From: Humibacillus sp.
GTDB lineage: Bacteria; Actinomycetota; Actinomycetes; Actinomycetales; Dermatophilaceae
Length of the DNA stretch: 34,273 nt
Direction of reading: 5' to 3'
Assembly (NCBI GenBank): GCA_030452985.1
Contig: JAKDLG010000038.1
Span: 1-34,273, forward strand
Of the stretch, positions 21,494 to 28,537 are shown piece by piece (within the stretch, counting starts at the first letter, position 1; every line of letters starts with the position of its first letter). The notes beneath the pieces are model-generated. The model was not told the origin of the DNA, did not search any database, and saw only the letters and a list, made by a program, of their open reading frames with translations. The position numbers and the translations under genes were made by a program.

Positions 21494-22231
21494 TCAGCCC
21501 GACGGGGGAGATCCGTTCTCCCCCGCGAGGATGAGCCCCGACTCGTAGGCGAGCACCACCGCCTGCACCCGGTCACGCAGGTGCAGCTTGCTGAACACGT
21601 TCGACAGGTGGGTCTTGACGGTGGCCTCGCCGAGAAAGAGCTCCTGGGCGATCTCGGCGTTGGACATCCCGCGGCCGACCAGCCCCAGCACCTCGCGCTC
21701 GCGGGGGGTCAGCGCAGCGAGACGTTCGGCGCCCGCGACCTCACCGGCATCCGGGATGTCGCTGGGCGGGTGGTCACCGGAACCTGCACCGCGGCTGGTG
21801 GCCCTCGTCGTACTCGTCATCTCGGCGATGACGCGGCGTGTGACCTCGGGGGCGAGCAGGGCGTTGCCCCCCGCGACCGTGCGCACCGCCTCGACGAGGT
21901 GCTCGGCGTCGGCGTTCTTGAGCAGGAAGCCGCTGGCCCCCGCCGAGAGACCGGCGAACACGTAGTCGTCACGCTCGAACGTGGTGAGGATGATGACCTT
22001 CGACAGGTCGGCTTCGACGATCTTCGTGGTCGCCTCGATGCCGTCCATGACCGGCATCTGCACGTCCATCAGCACGATGTCGGGGCGCAGCTCGCTCGCC
22101 AGCGCCACGGCCTCGGCGCCGTTCGCCGCCTGCCCGACGACCTCGAGGTCGGTTTCGACCGACAGGATCAGCGAGAAGCCCGACCGCACCAGCTGCTGGT
22201 CGTCGGCCAGCAGCACCCTGATCGGCCTCAC
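21494..22231 (-). CDS. NarL/FixJ family response regulator
   Basis: This 245-aa regulator has a receiver domain (1-120) with the acidic pair Asp10/Asp11, phospho-acceptor Asp56 (VLMDVQMP) and conserved Lys near 105 in LLKNADAEH, then a Gly/Pro-rich linker, then a LuxR-type DNA-binding domain (about 180-240: LTPREREVLGLVGRG, ATVKTHLSNVFSKL). It is the partner of the histidine kinase encoded 94 bp upstream and probably controls the downstream ABC exporter. GTG 22231 is chosen because the receiver fold begins there (VRPIRVLLADD) and a purine-rich GGGGGAAG precedes it. The 70-bp palindromic element ends 11 bp upstream, so translation or transcript stability could be affected. Confidence 0.92.
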   Translation of the reverse strand: MRPIRVLLADDQQLVRSGFSLILSVETDLEVVGQAANGAEAVALASELRPDIVLMDVQMPVMDGIEATTKIVEADLSKVIILTTFERDDYVFAGLSAGASGFLLKNADAEHLVEAVRTVAGGNALLAPEVTRRVIAEMTSTTRATSRGAGSGDHPPSDIPDAGEVAGAERLAALTPREREVLGLVGRGMSNAEIAQELFLGEATVKTHLSNVFSKLHLRDRVQAVVLAYESGLILAGENGSPPSG

Positions 22232-22242
22232 CCTTCTTCCCC

Positions 22243-22312
22243 CGCGAACGACTCGTTCGAGGTCGAACGCCGGGGTACACCGGCGTGTTCGCTCATCAAC
22301 CCGGCGTTCGAG
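22243..22312 (-). repeat. 70-bp dispersed palindromic element, copy A
   Basis: It fills most of the gap between kinase stop and regulator start and matches copy B (25888-25957) in inverted orientation at about 57 of 70 positions. The 28 bp nearest the regulator are identical in both. Read toward the regulator it contains ACGCCGG/CCGGCGT, GAACGA/TCGTTC and TTCGA/TCGAA palindromes. It has the same orientation relative to its downstream gene as copy B. Confidence 0.75.
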
Positions 22313-22325
22313 ACCCTCTCGCGCG

Positions 22326-23690
22326 TCACGACGGCTCCTCCGGCAACGGCATCCGCACCCTGACCCGGTAGCCGCCGGTGACTCGGGGGCCGATCTCGCT
22401 GACTCCGCCGTGGGTCGCGAGACGCTCGCGCACGCCCAACAGGCCCAAGCCGGTTCCCGACGTACCCGCACGGGGTCGACCCGTGTCGATCACCTCGACC
22501 TCGGCGTACCCGTGGCGGAACCCGTTCTCACCGCGGCGGTCGACGCGCACGAACACCGTGGCGCTGTTCGCCGTCGAGTGGCGGCGCACGTTGGCCAGCG
22601 CCTCCTGCACGGTGCGGTAGAGCGAGAGCCCGATGGGGGAGGGCACCGAGTCGACGGCGCCCGCGCGGTCCTCGACGACGCGGACCTGCGCGTGCATTCC
22701 GGGCGACTCCGCATCCTCGACCAGTCTCGGCACATCGGCGAGAGTGGGCTCCGGCGCCCGCTGGTCTCCCTCAGCGGGGTCCCCCGACCGCAGAGTGCCC
22801 AGCAGCCCCCGCATCTGCGTCACCGCGTCACGCGATGACGACTCGATCGAGCGCAGTGACGTCTCAGCGGTGGCGACGTCGCGGCTCATGACGCGCCGGG
22901 CCGCGGCCGCCTGGATGCCGATGACCGACACGTGGTGGGCCACGACGTCGTGCAGCTCGCGGGCGATGCGCAGCCGCTCCTCGACGACGGCCTGCCGCTG
23001 GAGGTCGAGCGCCTGCTCCTCGATCGTGGCCGCCTGCTCGGCAAGGCGATCTCGTTGCTGGGCCGCCCGCCAGGCGGCCTGCCCACCGATGACCGCACCC
23101 CCGAAGTAGAAGACGTTGACGATCAGGGAGTAGACGACATAGGCCGTGAGGGGGCTGAAGAGCCCTTGCACGGGAAGAGGTTTGCCGTTGTCGGTCAGCA
23201 CGCTCTCGAGGCCCGAGCCGACCGCGAACTGCCAGGTGAGCCAGGCGAACATGACGACGACGACCCCGGCGGCGACGAGCAGCATGGCCTGCCGGTTCCG
23301 CGCCCAGGCGACTCCCGTGAAGATCGCGAAGAAGTAGACGACCTGCATCGCGAACGACGACGCGACGACGGGCAGCGTGAGGCCGACGACGAGGAAGTGC
23401 AAAGACAGCCCCGCCATCACGATGATCGGGTAGCGGCGCCGCCAGACGAGGGGGACCGTGCCGACGACGACGGCCAGGTGTGGCAGCCACCCGGGCCCGG
23501 GCAGCTTCGTCAGGCTGTCGAGGCTGCGCAGCACCTCGATTCCCAACAGCCCCGACACGAGCAGCGCGCCGGCGATGAGCACGTCGATCCGCATCGTGCG
23601 GGCGGGGTCGCTCGGCGCGCGCTCCCAGTCGGTGCCGACACCGAACCAGGCCTGCACGCGCTCGAAGCGCTGGCGCGATCCGGTGCTCAT
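22326..23690 (-). CDS. Sensor histidine kinase (HisKA_3, NarL-type partner)
   Basis: This 454-aa membrane kinase has about five to six helices between residues 35 and 205, with little extracytoplasmic sequence, so it probably senses a membrane-associated or intramembrane signal like DesK or LiaS-type kinases. A coiled segment (205-240) leads to the phospho-acceptor His247 in RIARELHDVVAHHVS. The HATPase_c domain has the N-box Asn367 (QEALANVRRH), Asp402 (VIDTG) and the G-box GTGLGLLGVRERL near 412-424. ATG 23690 is preceded by TAGGCT with a 6-nt gap and no Shine-Dalgarno. The neighbouring regulator and ABC exporter suggest an envelope-stress or antimicrobial-resistance circuit. Confidence 0.92.
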   Translation of the reverse strand: MSTGSRQRFERVQAWFGVGTDWERAPSDPARTMRIDVLIAGALLVSGLLGIEVLRSLDSLTKLPGPGWLPHLAVVVGTVPLVWRRRYPIIVMAGLSLHFLVVGLTLPVVASSFAMQVVYFFAIFTGVAWARNRQAMLLVAAGVVVVMFAWLTWQFAVGSGLESVLTDNGKPLPVQGLFSPLTAYVVYSLIVNVFYFGGAVIGGQAAWRAAQQRDRLAEQAATIEEQALDLQRQAVVEERLRIARELHDVVAHHVSVIGIQAAAARRVMSRDVATAETSLRSIESSSRDAVTQMRGLLGTLRSGDPAEGDQRAPEPTLADVPRLVEDAESPGMHAQVRVVEDRAGAVDSVPSPIGLSLYRTVQEALANVRRHSTANSATVFVRVDRRGENGFRHGYAEVEVIDTGRPRAGTSGTGLGLLGVRERLATHGGVSEIGPRVTGGYRVRVRMPLPEEPS

Positions 23691-23696
23691 GGGCCG

Positions 23697-23702
23697 AGCC
23701 TA
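23697..23702 (-). promoter_or_regulatory. Candidate -10 box of a leaderless promoter (kinase operon)
   Basis: TAGGCT is followed by CGGCCC and ATG 23690 on the minus strand. The 141-bp gap to the divergent peptidase gene also holds hairpin CCGCC-GAAA-GGCGG (23788-23801). Confidence 0.48.
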
Positions 23703-23818
23703 GGCGGGAGGATGTGTCTGCGACTCCACCGCCCGGGGGAGATGCCGCACGGCAGGCTGCGGCACGACGGTTCCGCTGCCGAGACCACCGCCGAAAGGCG
23801 GCGGTCAGACCGGACCCC

Positions 23819-23824
23819 TACGCT
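23819..23824 (+). promoter_or_regulatory. Candidate -10 box of a leaderless promoter (M24 peptidase)
   Basis: TACGCT is followed by GACGACC and ATG 23832, a 7-nt gap without a Shine-Dalgarno. The hairpin at 23788-23801 overlaps the expected -35 region. Confidence 0.48.
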
Positions 23825-23831
23825 GACGACC

Positions 23832-24956
23832 ATGGGAGTCAACGCACCAGGCCTCGACGTCGCGACGATGAGCTCACGGCTGGGTCGGCTTCGAGCGGCC
23901 GCCGAGGCGGCTGACGTCGGCGCGGTCGTGGTCACTCCGGGTTCAGACCTGCGGTACCTGATCGGTGTCGGCGGCAGCTCGTTCGAGCGGCTCACCGCGC
24001 TCGTGGTGCCAGCGGCATCCGATGCTCCGGTCGTGTTCGTCTCGCCGGCGCTGGAGTTCGCCGGTCTCGGCGATGTGCCGCTCGCCGACCTCGGTGTCGA
24101 GGTGCGCACGTGGGTCGACGGCGACGATCCGTACCGGCTTGCGCTGGCCGGGCGATCGCCGGGGCGCGTGGCCGTGTCTGACATGACGCCCGCGCTGCAC
24201 ACCCTGTGCTTGCGTGACGCGGGTGCGGGCGAGCCGGTGCTCGCCGGCCCGATCATCCGTGAGCTGCGCATGCGCAAGGATGCCGCTGAGCTCGAGCAGC
24301 TGCGCTTGGCCGGCGCGGCTATCGACCGGGTTCACGCCCGTGTCGCCCAGCTGCTGCGGCCGAGCCGTACCGAGGCGGAGGTGGCGGCTGACATCGCTCG
24401 CGCGATCGTGGAGGAGGGCCACGAGGCGGCCGAGTTCGTGATCGTCGGCTCAGGGCCGAACGGCGCCAGCCCGCACCACTCGGTCAGTGACCGCGTCATC
24501 GCGTCGGGCGAGGTCGTCGTCGTCGACATCGGCGGCCCGCTGGCATCGGGTTACAACTCCGACAGCACGCGCACCTATGCCGTCGGCGAGCCCAGCGCCG
24601 AGGTCATGGACGCGTATGCGGCGCTGCAGTCGGCCCAGCAGGCCGCGGTCGACGCGGTGGCTCCCGGGGTGTCCTGCGAGGCGGTCGACGCGGCGGCGCG
24701 GGCCGTGCTCGCCGAGGCCGGACTGGCCGAGCACTTCATCCACCGCACCGGTCACGGGATCGGGCTCGACGTGCACGAGGAGCCCTACATCGTGTCCGGG
24801 AACGGCCTGGCGCTGGAAACGGGTATGGCCTTCAGCATCGAGCCCGGCGTCTACCTGTCGGGGCGCTGGGGGGCGCGCATCGAGGACATCGTGGCGGTCA
24901 CGGCCGCCGGGGTCGAGTCGTTCAACAACCGCCCCCACGACCTCGTCGTCGTCTGA
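23832..24956 (+). CDS. M24 family metallopeptidase (Xaa-Pro dipeptidase type)
   Basis: This 374-aa cytoplasmic peptidase has a creatinase-like N-terminal domain (1-140; GSDLRYLIGV at 37-46) and a pita-bread catalytic domain. The five metal ligands are visible: Asp232 (VVVDIGG), Asp244 (NSDSTRTY), His308 (HRTGHGIGL), Glu337 (SIEPGVY) and Glu351 (RIEDIV). It would cleave dipeptides or N-terminal residues before proline. The frame is open far upstream but ATG 23832 fits both the family start and the -10 box 7 nt upstream. No neighbour indicates a special substrate. Confidence 0.93.
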   Translation: MGVNAPGLDVATMSSRLGRLRAAAEAADVGAVVVTPGSDLRYLIGVGGSSFERLTALVVPAASDAPVVFVSPALEFAGLGDVPLADLGVEVRTWVDGDDPYRLALAGRSPGRVAVSDMTPALHTLCLRDAGAGEPVLAGPIIRELRMRKDAAELEQLRLAGAAIDRVHARVAQLLRPSRTEAEVAADIARAIVEEGHEAAEFVIVGSGPNGASPHHSVSDRVIASGEVVVVDIGGPLASGYNSDSTRTYAVGEPSAEVMDAYAALQSAQQAAVDAVAPGVSCEAVDAAARAVLAEAGLAEHFIHRTGHGIGLDVHEEPYIVSGNGLALETGMAFSIEPGVYLSGRWGARIEDIVAVTAAGVESFNNRPHDLVVV

Positions 24957-25010
24957 GCTGTCCTCCGTACCACCGCACCCACCACGTCGATCCGGTCGGG
25001 TGGCCACTGG

Positions 25011-25862
25011 ATGGAAAGTCTGTTGCCGTCCATCGCAGCGCGCTGGTTGGCTCTGGTGGTGACCCCCGACGAGCTGCTTCAGGTCTTTCATGACCGCACG
25101 CGGGCCCCGATCGGCACCGGCACCGCCGACCGTCCGCTCGAGCTCGATGGCCGCATCCGTCGCCACTACGACCTCGACCCGGGCGGACACTTCGCCATGA
25201 TCGAGAGCCCCGACGGGCTCGCTGAGCACCCGGCATCCTTCGACTCGGTGATCGAGGCTCAGCGTGACTTCTTCGCTGCTCGGGGGCAGCGCGTCGAGTG
25301 GAAGACCTACGACTACGACGAGCCGATGGACCTGGCTGACCGGCTCGTGGCGGCAGGGTTCATAGCCGAGGACGCCGAGGCGCTCATCGTCGGAGAGGCG
25401 GGGCCGCTGGCCGAGCAACAGGTTGCCCTGCCTGACGGCGTGGTAGTGAGACCGGCTGATCATCCTGACGACTTCGTGCGCATCCGAACCTTGCAGGAGC
25501 AGGTGTGGGGGCGCGAGCAGGCCTGGGTGACCGAGTCGCTACTGCCCGAGTGGCTGCTCCGGCGCAGCACGATGGATGTGGTGGTCGTCGAGGAGTCACG
25601 CGACGGGTCGGTGCTCTGCGCCGCGCGGGGGGAGTACGACGACAGCCCGTTCACCGGGCTGTGGGGCGGCTCCACCCTCGAGCCGTGGCGCGGCCGTGGC
25701 CTGTACCGCGCCACGCTCGCCCACCGGGCCCGGCTGGGCCTGGAGCGGGGCAACGACTACGTGCGCATCGATGCCTCGCCCGACTCCGAGCCGATTCTGC
25801 GCCGGTTGGGGTTGCACCGGGTCGCCACCACCACCCCCTACGTCTTCGACCCCTCCGCCTGA
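25011..25862 (+). CDS. GNAT family N-acetyltransferase
   Basis: This 283-aa acetyltransferase follows the peptidase by 54 bp on the same strand. The acetyl-CoA-binding motif A is GGSTLEPWRGRGLYRATL at about 219-236 (RGRGLY at 227-232), followed by the beta-alpha segment that ends in YVRIDASPDSEPILRRLGL. An N-terminal half of about 140 residues may form a degenerate second GNAT-like lobe. The acceptor is unknown. The start is uncertain: ATG 25011 lacks a Shine-Dalgarno, and GTG 25056 or 25059 (giving VTPDELL) matches more closely where relatives tend to begin. I report the longer frame. Confidence 0.85.
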   Translation: MESLLPSIAARWLALVVTPDELLQVFHDRTRAPIGTGTADRPLELDGRIRRHYDLDPGGHFAMIESPDGLAEHPASFDSVIEAQRDFFAARGQRVEWKTYDYDEPMDLADRLVAAGFIAEDAEALIVGEAGPLAEQQVALPDGVVVRPADHPDDFVRIRTLQEQVWGREQAWVTESLLPEWLLRRSTMDVVVVEESRDGSVLCAARGEYDDSPFTGLWGGSTLEPWRGRGLYRATLAHRARLGLERGNDYVRIDASPDSEPILRRLGLHRVATTTPYVFDPSA

Positions 25863-25887
25863 GCGGCGGCCGGAACGGTTCTGCCCG

Positions 25888-25957
25888 GTCGAACGACGGG
25901 TTGGTGAGCGAACGCCGTGGCACACCAACGCGTTCGACCTCGAACGAGTCGTTCGCG
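25888..25957 (+). repeat. 70-bp dispersed palindromic element, copy B
   Basis: It lies 25 bp after the GNAT stop. Identical to copy A over the 28 bp at its right end. The central hairpin here uses CGAACGC/GCGTTCG and TGG/CCA, where copy A uses ACGCCGG/CCGGCGT, so pairing is kept although sequence differs. No coding role is likely. Confidence 0.75.
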
Positions 25958-25959
25958 GC

Positions 25960-25980
25960 GGGGGGGGTGGGGGAGGTGGG
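25960..25980 (+). other. G-tract with quadruplex potential upstream of aldolase
   Basis: Runs of 8, 5, 2 and 3 G follow the palindromic element directly on the coding strand of the aldolase gene. Four G-triplets can be drawn from them. Beyond this, the leader (25981-26076) holds hairpin ATGCCG/CGGCAT (26001-26018) and one copy of the 11-mer (26010-26020). I see no strong promoter. Confidence 0.4.
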
Positions 25981-26076
25981 CTCCGGTACGCGGACGGCCG
26001 ATGCCGGCCCAGCGGCATCCGTGGCAGGATTCTGGGCAACCGAGAACCGCTGACCCCGACGCTCAGGAGAGACGCC

Positions 26077-27105
26077 ATGCCCATCGCCACACCCGAGGTC
26101 TACGCCGAGATGCTCGACCGCGCGAAGCAGGACTCGTTCGCGTACCCGGCCATCAACGTCAGTTCGAGCCAGACCCTCAACGCGGCCATCAAGGGCTTCG
26201 CCGACGCGGGCTCCGACGGCATCATCCAGGTCTCGACCGGTGGCGCCGACTATTTCTCCGGTCACAGCATCAAGAACATGGTGAGTGGCTCGCTGGCCTT
26301 CGCCGCGTTCGCCGAGCACGTGGCGAAGAACTACCCGGTCAACATCGCGTTGCACACCGACCACTGCCCCAAGGACAAGCTCGACGGCTTCGTGCGGCCG
26401 CTGCTCGCCGCCTCGCTCGAGCGCGTCAAGGCGGGCGGCAACCCGTGGTTCCAGTCGCACATGTGGGACGGCTCGGCCGTGCCGCTCGATGAGAACCTGC
26501 AGATCGCCGAAGAGCTGCTCGCCCAGGCCAAGGCCGCCCACATCATCCTCGAGATCGAGGTGGGCGTCGTCGGCGGCGAGGAGGACGGCGTCGAGGGCGG
26601 TGGCGGCGACCAGCTCTACTCGACCCCCGAAGACGCGATCGCCACGATCAAGGCCCTCGGTTCCGGCGAGAACGGGCGCTACCTCACCGCCTTGACCTTC
26701 GGGAACGTGCACGGCGTCTACAAGCCGGGCAACGTCAAGCTGCGCCCCGAGATCCTGCTGAAGGCCCAGCAGGCCGCGGCCAAGGAGCTCGGCCTGTCGG
26801 ACGAGGCGCGGCCCTTCGACCTCGTCTTCCACGGTGGCTCGGGCTCGCTGCCCGAGGAGATCTCCGAGGCGGTCGACAACGGCGTCATCAAGATGAACGT
26901 CGACACCGACACCCAGTACGCCTTCACCCGTTCGGTGGCCGGCTGGATGATCTCCAACTACGAGGGCGTGCTGAAGGTCGACGGCGAGGTCGGCAACAAG
27001 AAGCAGTACGACCCTCGTGCCTGGGGCAAGGCCGCCGAGGAGGCCATGGCCAAGCGGGTCGTCGAGGCCTGCACCGCACTGCGTTCGGCGGGCACGCACC
27101 AGTGA
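26077..27105 (+). CDS. fbaA: Class II fructose-bisphosphate aldolase
   Basis: This 342-aa zinc enzyme interconverts fructose 1,6-bisphosphate with dihydroxyacetone phosphate and glyceraldehyde 3-phosphate in glycolysis and gluconeogenesis. Catalytic Asp95 and zinc ligand His96 lie in HTDHCPKD; the further metal ligands are His212 (FGNVHGVY) and His252 (VFHGGSGS); the phosphate and Na+-binding loops are GGSGS and NVDTDTQ at 274-280. The insertion GVVGGEEDGVEGGGGD at 163-178 is typical of class IIA-like actinobacterial enzymes. ATG 26077 has AGGAGA 7 nt upstream. Its stop overlaps the DUF3151 start by 4 bp. Confidence 0.95.
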   Translation: MPIATPEVYAEMLDRAKQDSFAYPAINVSSSQTLNAAIKGFADAGSDGIIQVSTGGADYFSGHSIKNMVSGSLAFAAFAEHVAKNYPVNIALHTDHCPKDKLDGFVRPLLAASLERVKAGGNPWFQSHMWDGSAVPLDENLQIAEELLAQAKAAHIILEIEVGVVGGEEDGVEGGGGDQLYSTPEDAIATIKALGSGENGRYLTALTFGNVHGVYKPGNVKLRPEILLKAQQAAAKELGLSDEARPFDLVFHGGSGSLPEEISEAVDNGVIKMNVDTDTQYAFTRSVAGWMISNYEGVLKVDGEVGNKKQYDPRAWGKAAEEAMAKRVVEACTALRSAGTHQ

Positions 27106-27509
27106 CCGACAACCTCCTGGGCATCCCCGAGACCCGTCTCGCGGTCGACCCGGCGGCCGAACGGCTGGATGCCGGTGTCGACCCCGCGCAGGTGGCCGCC
27201 GCGTACCCCACGAGCTCGCTCGCGTGGGCGGTGCTCGCCGAGGACGCGCTCGCCGACGGTGACCGCGACGTCGAGGCCTACGCCTACGCCCGCACCGGTT
27301 ACCACCGGGCCCTCGACTCGTTGCGCAGGTCCGGGTGGCGCGGCCAGGGGCCGGTGCCGTGGTCGCACGTGCCCAACCGGGGTTTCCTGCGATCACTGGC
27401 GGCGCTGGCCCGCGCGGCCCGCGCCATCGGCGAGCGCGACGAGGAAGCACGGTGCGTCGCCTTCCTGCGCGACTCGAGCATCGAGGCAGCGCGCGAGCTC
27501 GGCCTCTGA
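27102..27509 (+). CDS. DUF3151 family protein
   Basis: The product is 135 aa and starts at GTG 27102, which overlaps the aldolase stop (GTGA). The sequence is helical and acidic, with AYPTSSLAWAVLAEDAL at 34-50, AYAYARTGYHRALDSLRRSGWRG at 58-80 and VPWSHVPNRGFLRSLAAL at 84-101. This matches the actinobacterial DUF3151 family, which is usually found next to fba. Its role is unknown; close coupling hints at helping or regulating aldolase. The TPR-like look of the helices supports a protein-binding role, but that is inference. Confidence 0.88.
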   Translation: MTDNLLGIPETRLAVDPAAERLDAGVDPAQVAAAYPTSSLAWAVLAEDALADGDRDVEAYAYARTGYHRALDSLRRSGWRGQGPVPWSHVPNRGFLRSLAALARAARAIGERDEEARCVAFLRDSSIEAARELGL

Positions 27510-27571
27510 GTCGGCCCCGAACGGATCGTTCCTCCTCCCGTCTCAGCCGCGGGTGGCCGGCGCATGGGAAA

Positions 27572-27607
27572 CCCAGCGGCATCCCGCTCGTGCAGGATGC
27601 CGCTGGG
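27572..27607. terminator. Perfect 13-bp hairpin built from an inverted pair of the recurrent 11-mer
   Basis: CCCAGCGGCATCC (27572-27584) and GGATGCCGCTGGG (27595-27607) close a 10-nt loop between the convergent DUF3151 and phosphatase genes. No U-run follows. The rest of the 135-bp gap includes GAACG-GAT-CGTTC near 27519. The stem contains two of the nine copies of GGATGCCGCTG, as uptake sequences do in other bacteria. Confidence 0.7.
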
Positions 27608-27644
27608 CTCGGTGCCGCTCACGGGCGCGCTGCCGGTGGCCGGG

Positions 27645-28442
27645 TCAGGGCGCACCCTCGGCGACCTGCTGGAGCAGCCTGACCAGCTCCGCCGGGCCGT
27701 TGACCGCCACGTCGATGTGATCGGCGAGCTCGGGAACCTCGGCCGAAACGACGCCGACCCGCCACGCGTCGCGGCCGGCAGCCCGTGCCTGCGCCACGAC
27801 CGCGAAGGCGGGCAGGTCGCCGAGGTCGTCACCGGCATACAGCATCGCGACGGGGTCCAGCTCGCGCATCACGCCACGGAGCACGCCACCCTTGTCCGAC
27901 CCGGCGAGGCGCAGCTCGATGACGTTGCGTCCGTCCTTGGCTTCCAGACCGAGCCCGCGCGCGAGCCGGGCGACGGGGGGCCGCAGGGCGGCCAAGGCGC
28001 CCTGTGGGTCGGGCGAGCGCCGGGTGTGCACGACGAGGGAGAGGCCCTTGTCCTCGACCCGCACGCCCGGCATCCCGTGCTCGGCGACGACCGCGGGCAG
28101 CTGCGCGCGCAGCGACCGGATCGACTCCGGCTCGTCGGGGCGAACGAGGTTCCCATCGTGCCACGTCTCGAGACCGTAGAGCCCCGCGACGCGTAGCCCG
28201 GGCACCGCGTCGAGCCCACCGAGCCGCACCACCGTCGCGGCGTCGCGTCCGGTGATGATGACCACGTGCGCCCCGGCGCGGGAGAGCGTGCTGAGCACCT
28301 CGATGGCACCGGGCACGAGTCGCGAGTCGCCCGGGTCCGCAACGATCGGCGCCAGCGTCCCGTCGAAGTCGACCGCGATCAGCGCTCCCGCCAGGTGCCT
28401 CCGCATCGTTGCCACGAGTTCTGTCTGTTGCTGAGCCGCCAT
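27645..28442 (-). CDS. otsB: Trehalose-phosphatase (HAD superfamily)
   Basis: This 265-aa enzyme removes phosphate from trehalose 6-phosphate. The HAD motif I is DFDGTLAPIV with Asp25 and Asp27; motif II is ITGRD; Lys in SDKGGVLRGV is motif III; motif IV is YAGDDLGDLPAF. The cap domain is in the middle, as in OtsB. ATG 28442 is preferred because CATGAT lies 7 nt upstream (near-consensus -10, leaderless spacing) and the extra residues of the longer frame look unconstrained; ATG 28454 is the alternative. No otsA gene is in the window. It diverges from a GH65 enzyme, linking both to trehalose or maltose-type sugars. Confidence 0.9.
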   Translation of the reverse strand: MAAQQQTELVATMRRHLAGALIAVDFDGTLAPIVADPGDSRLVPGAIEVLSTLSRAGAHVVIITGRDAATVVRLGGLDAVPGLRVAGLYGLETWHDGNLVRPDEPESIRSLRAQLPAVVAEHGMPGVRVEDKGLSLVVHTRRSPDPQGALAALRPPVARLARGLGLEAKDGRNVIELRLAGSDKGGVLRGVMRELDPVAMLYAGDDLGDLPAFAVVAQARAAGRDAWRVGVVSAEVPELADHIDVAVNGPAELVRLLQQVAEGAP

Positions 28443-28449
28443 GGCGTCG

Positions 28450-28501
28450 ATCATGTCAGTCGCCGGGCTCGGGGGGGTGCCGTCAACCCATCGGGCATGA
28501 T
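28450..28501. promoter_or_regulatory. Divergent CATGAT boxes between otsB and the GH65 gene
   Basis: CATGAT occurs on the minus strand at 28455-28450 (7 nt before otsB ATG 28442) and on the plus strand at 28496-28501 (36 nt before the GH65 start). They form an inverted pair 40 bp apart and could be paired -10 boxes or arms of one operator. Both lack the first consensus T. Confidence 0.35.
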
Positions 28502-28537
28502 GGGGCGCGGCATCACGACCCACACCGAGGAGGCGCC

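Noticed and set aside
22232-22471. Extension of the response regulator frame upstream to 22471
   Set aside because: It would translate the palindromic element and overlap the kinase gene. The receiver domain begins at GTG 22231.
25011-25040. Short inverted repeat GATGG/CCATC at the GNAT start as a regulatory hairpin
   Set aside because: Only five pairs with a long loop, and it lies within uncertain start-codon territory. It is easily found by chance.
25576-26076. Extension of the aldolase frame upstream into the GNAT gene
   Set aside because: The added residues are low-complexity and cross the palindromic element and G-tract. Class II aldolases begin near MPIATPEVY, and AGGAGA precedes ATG 26077.
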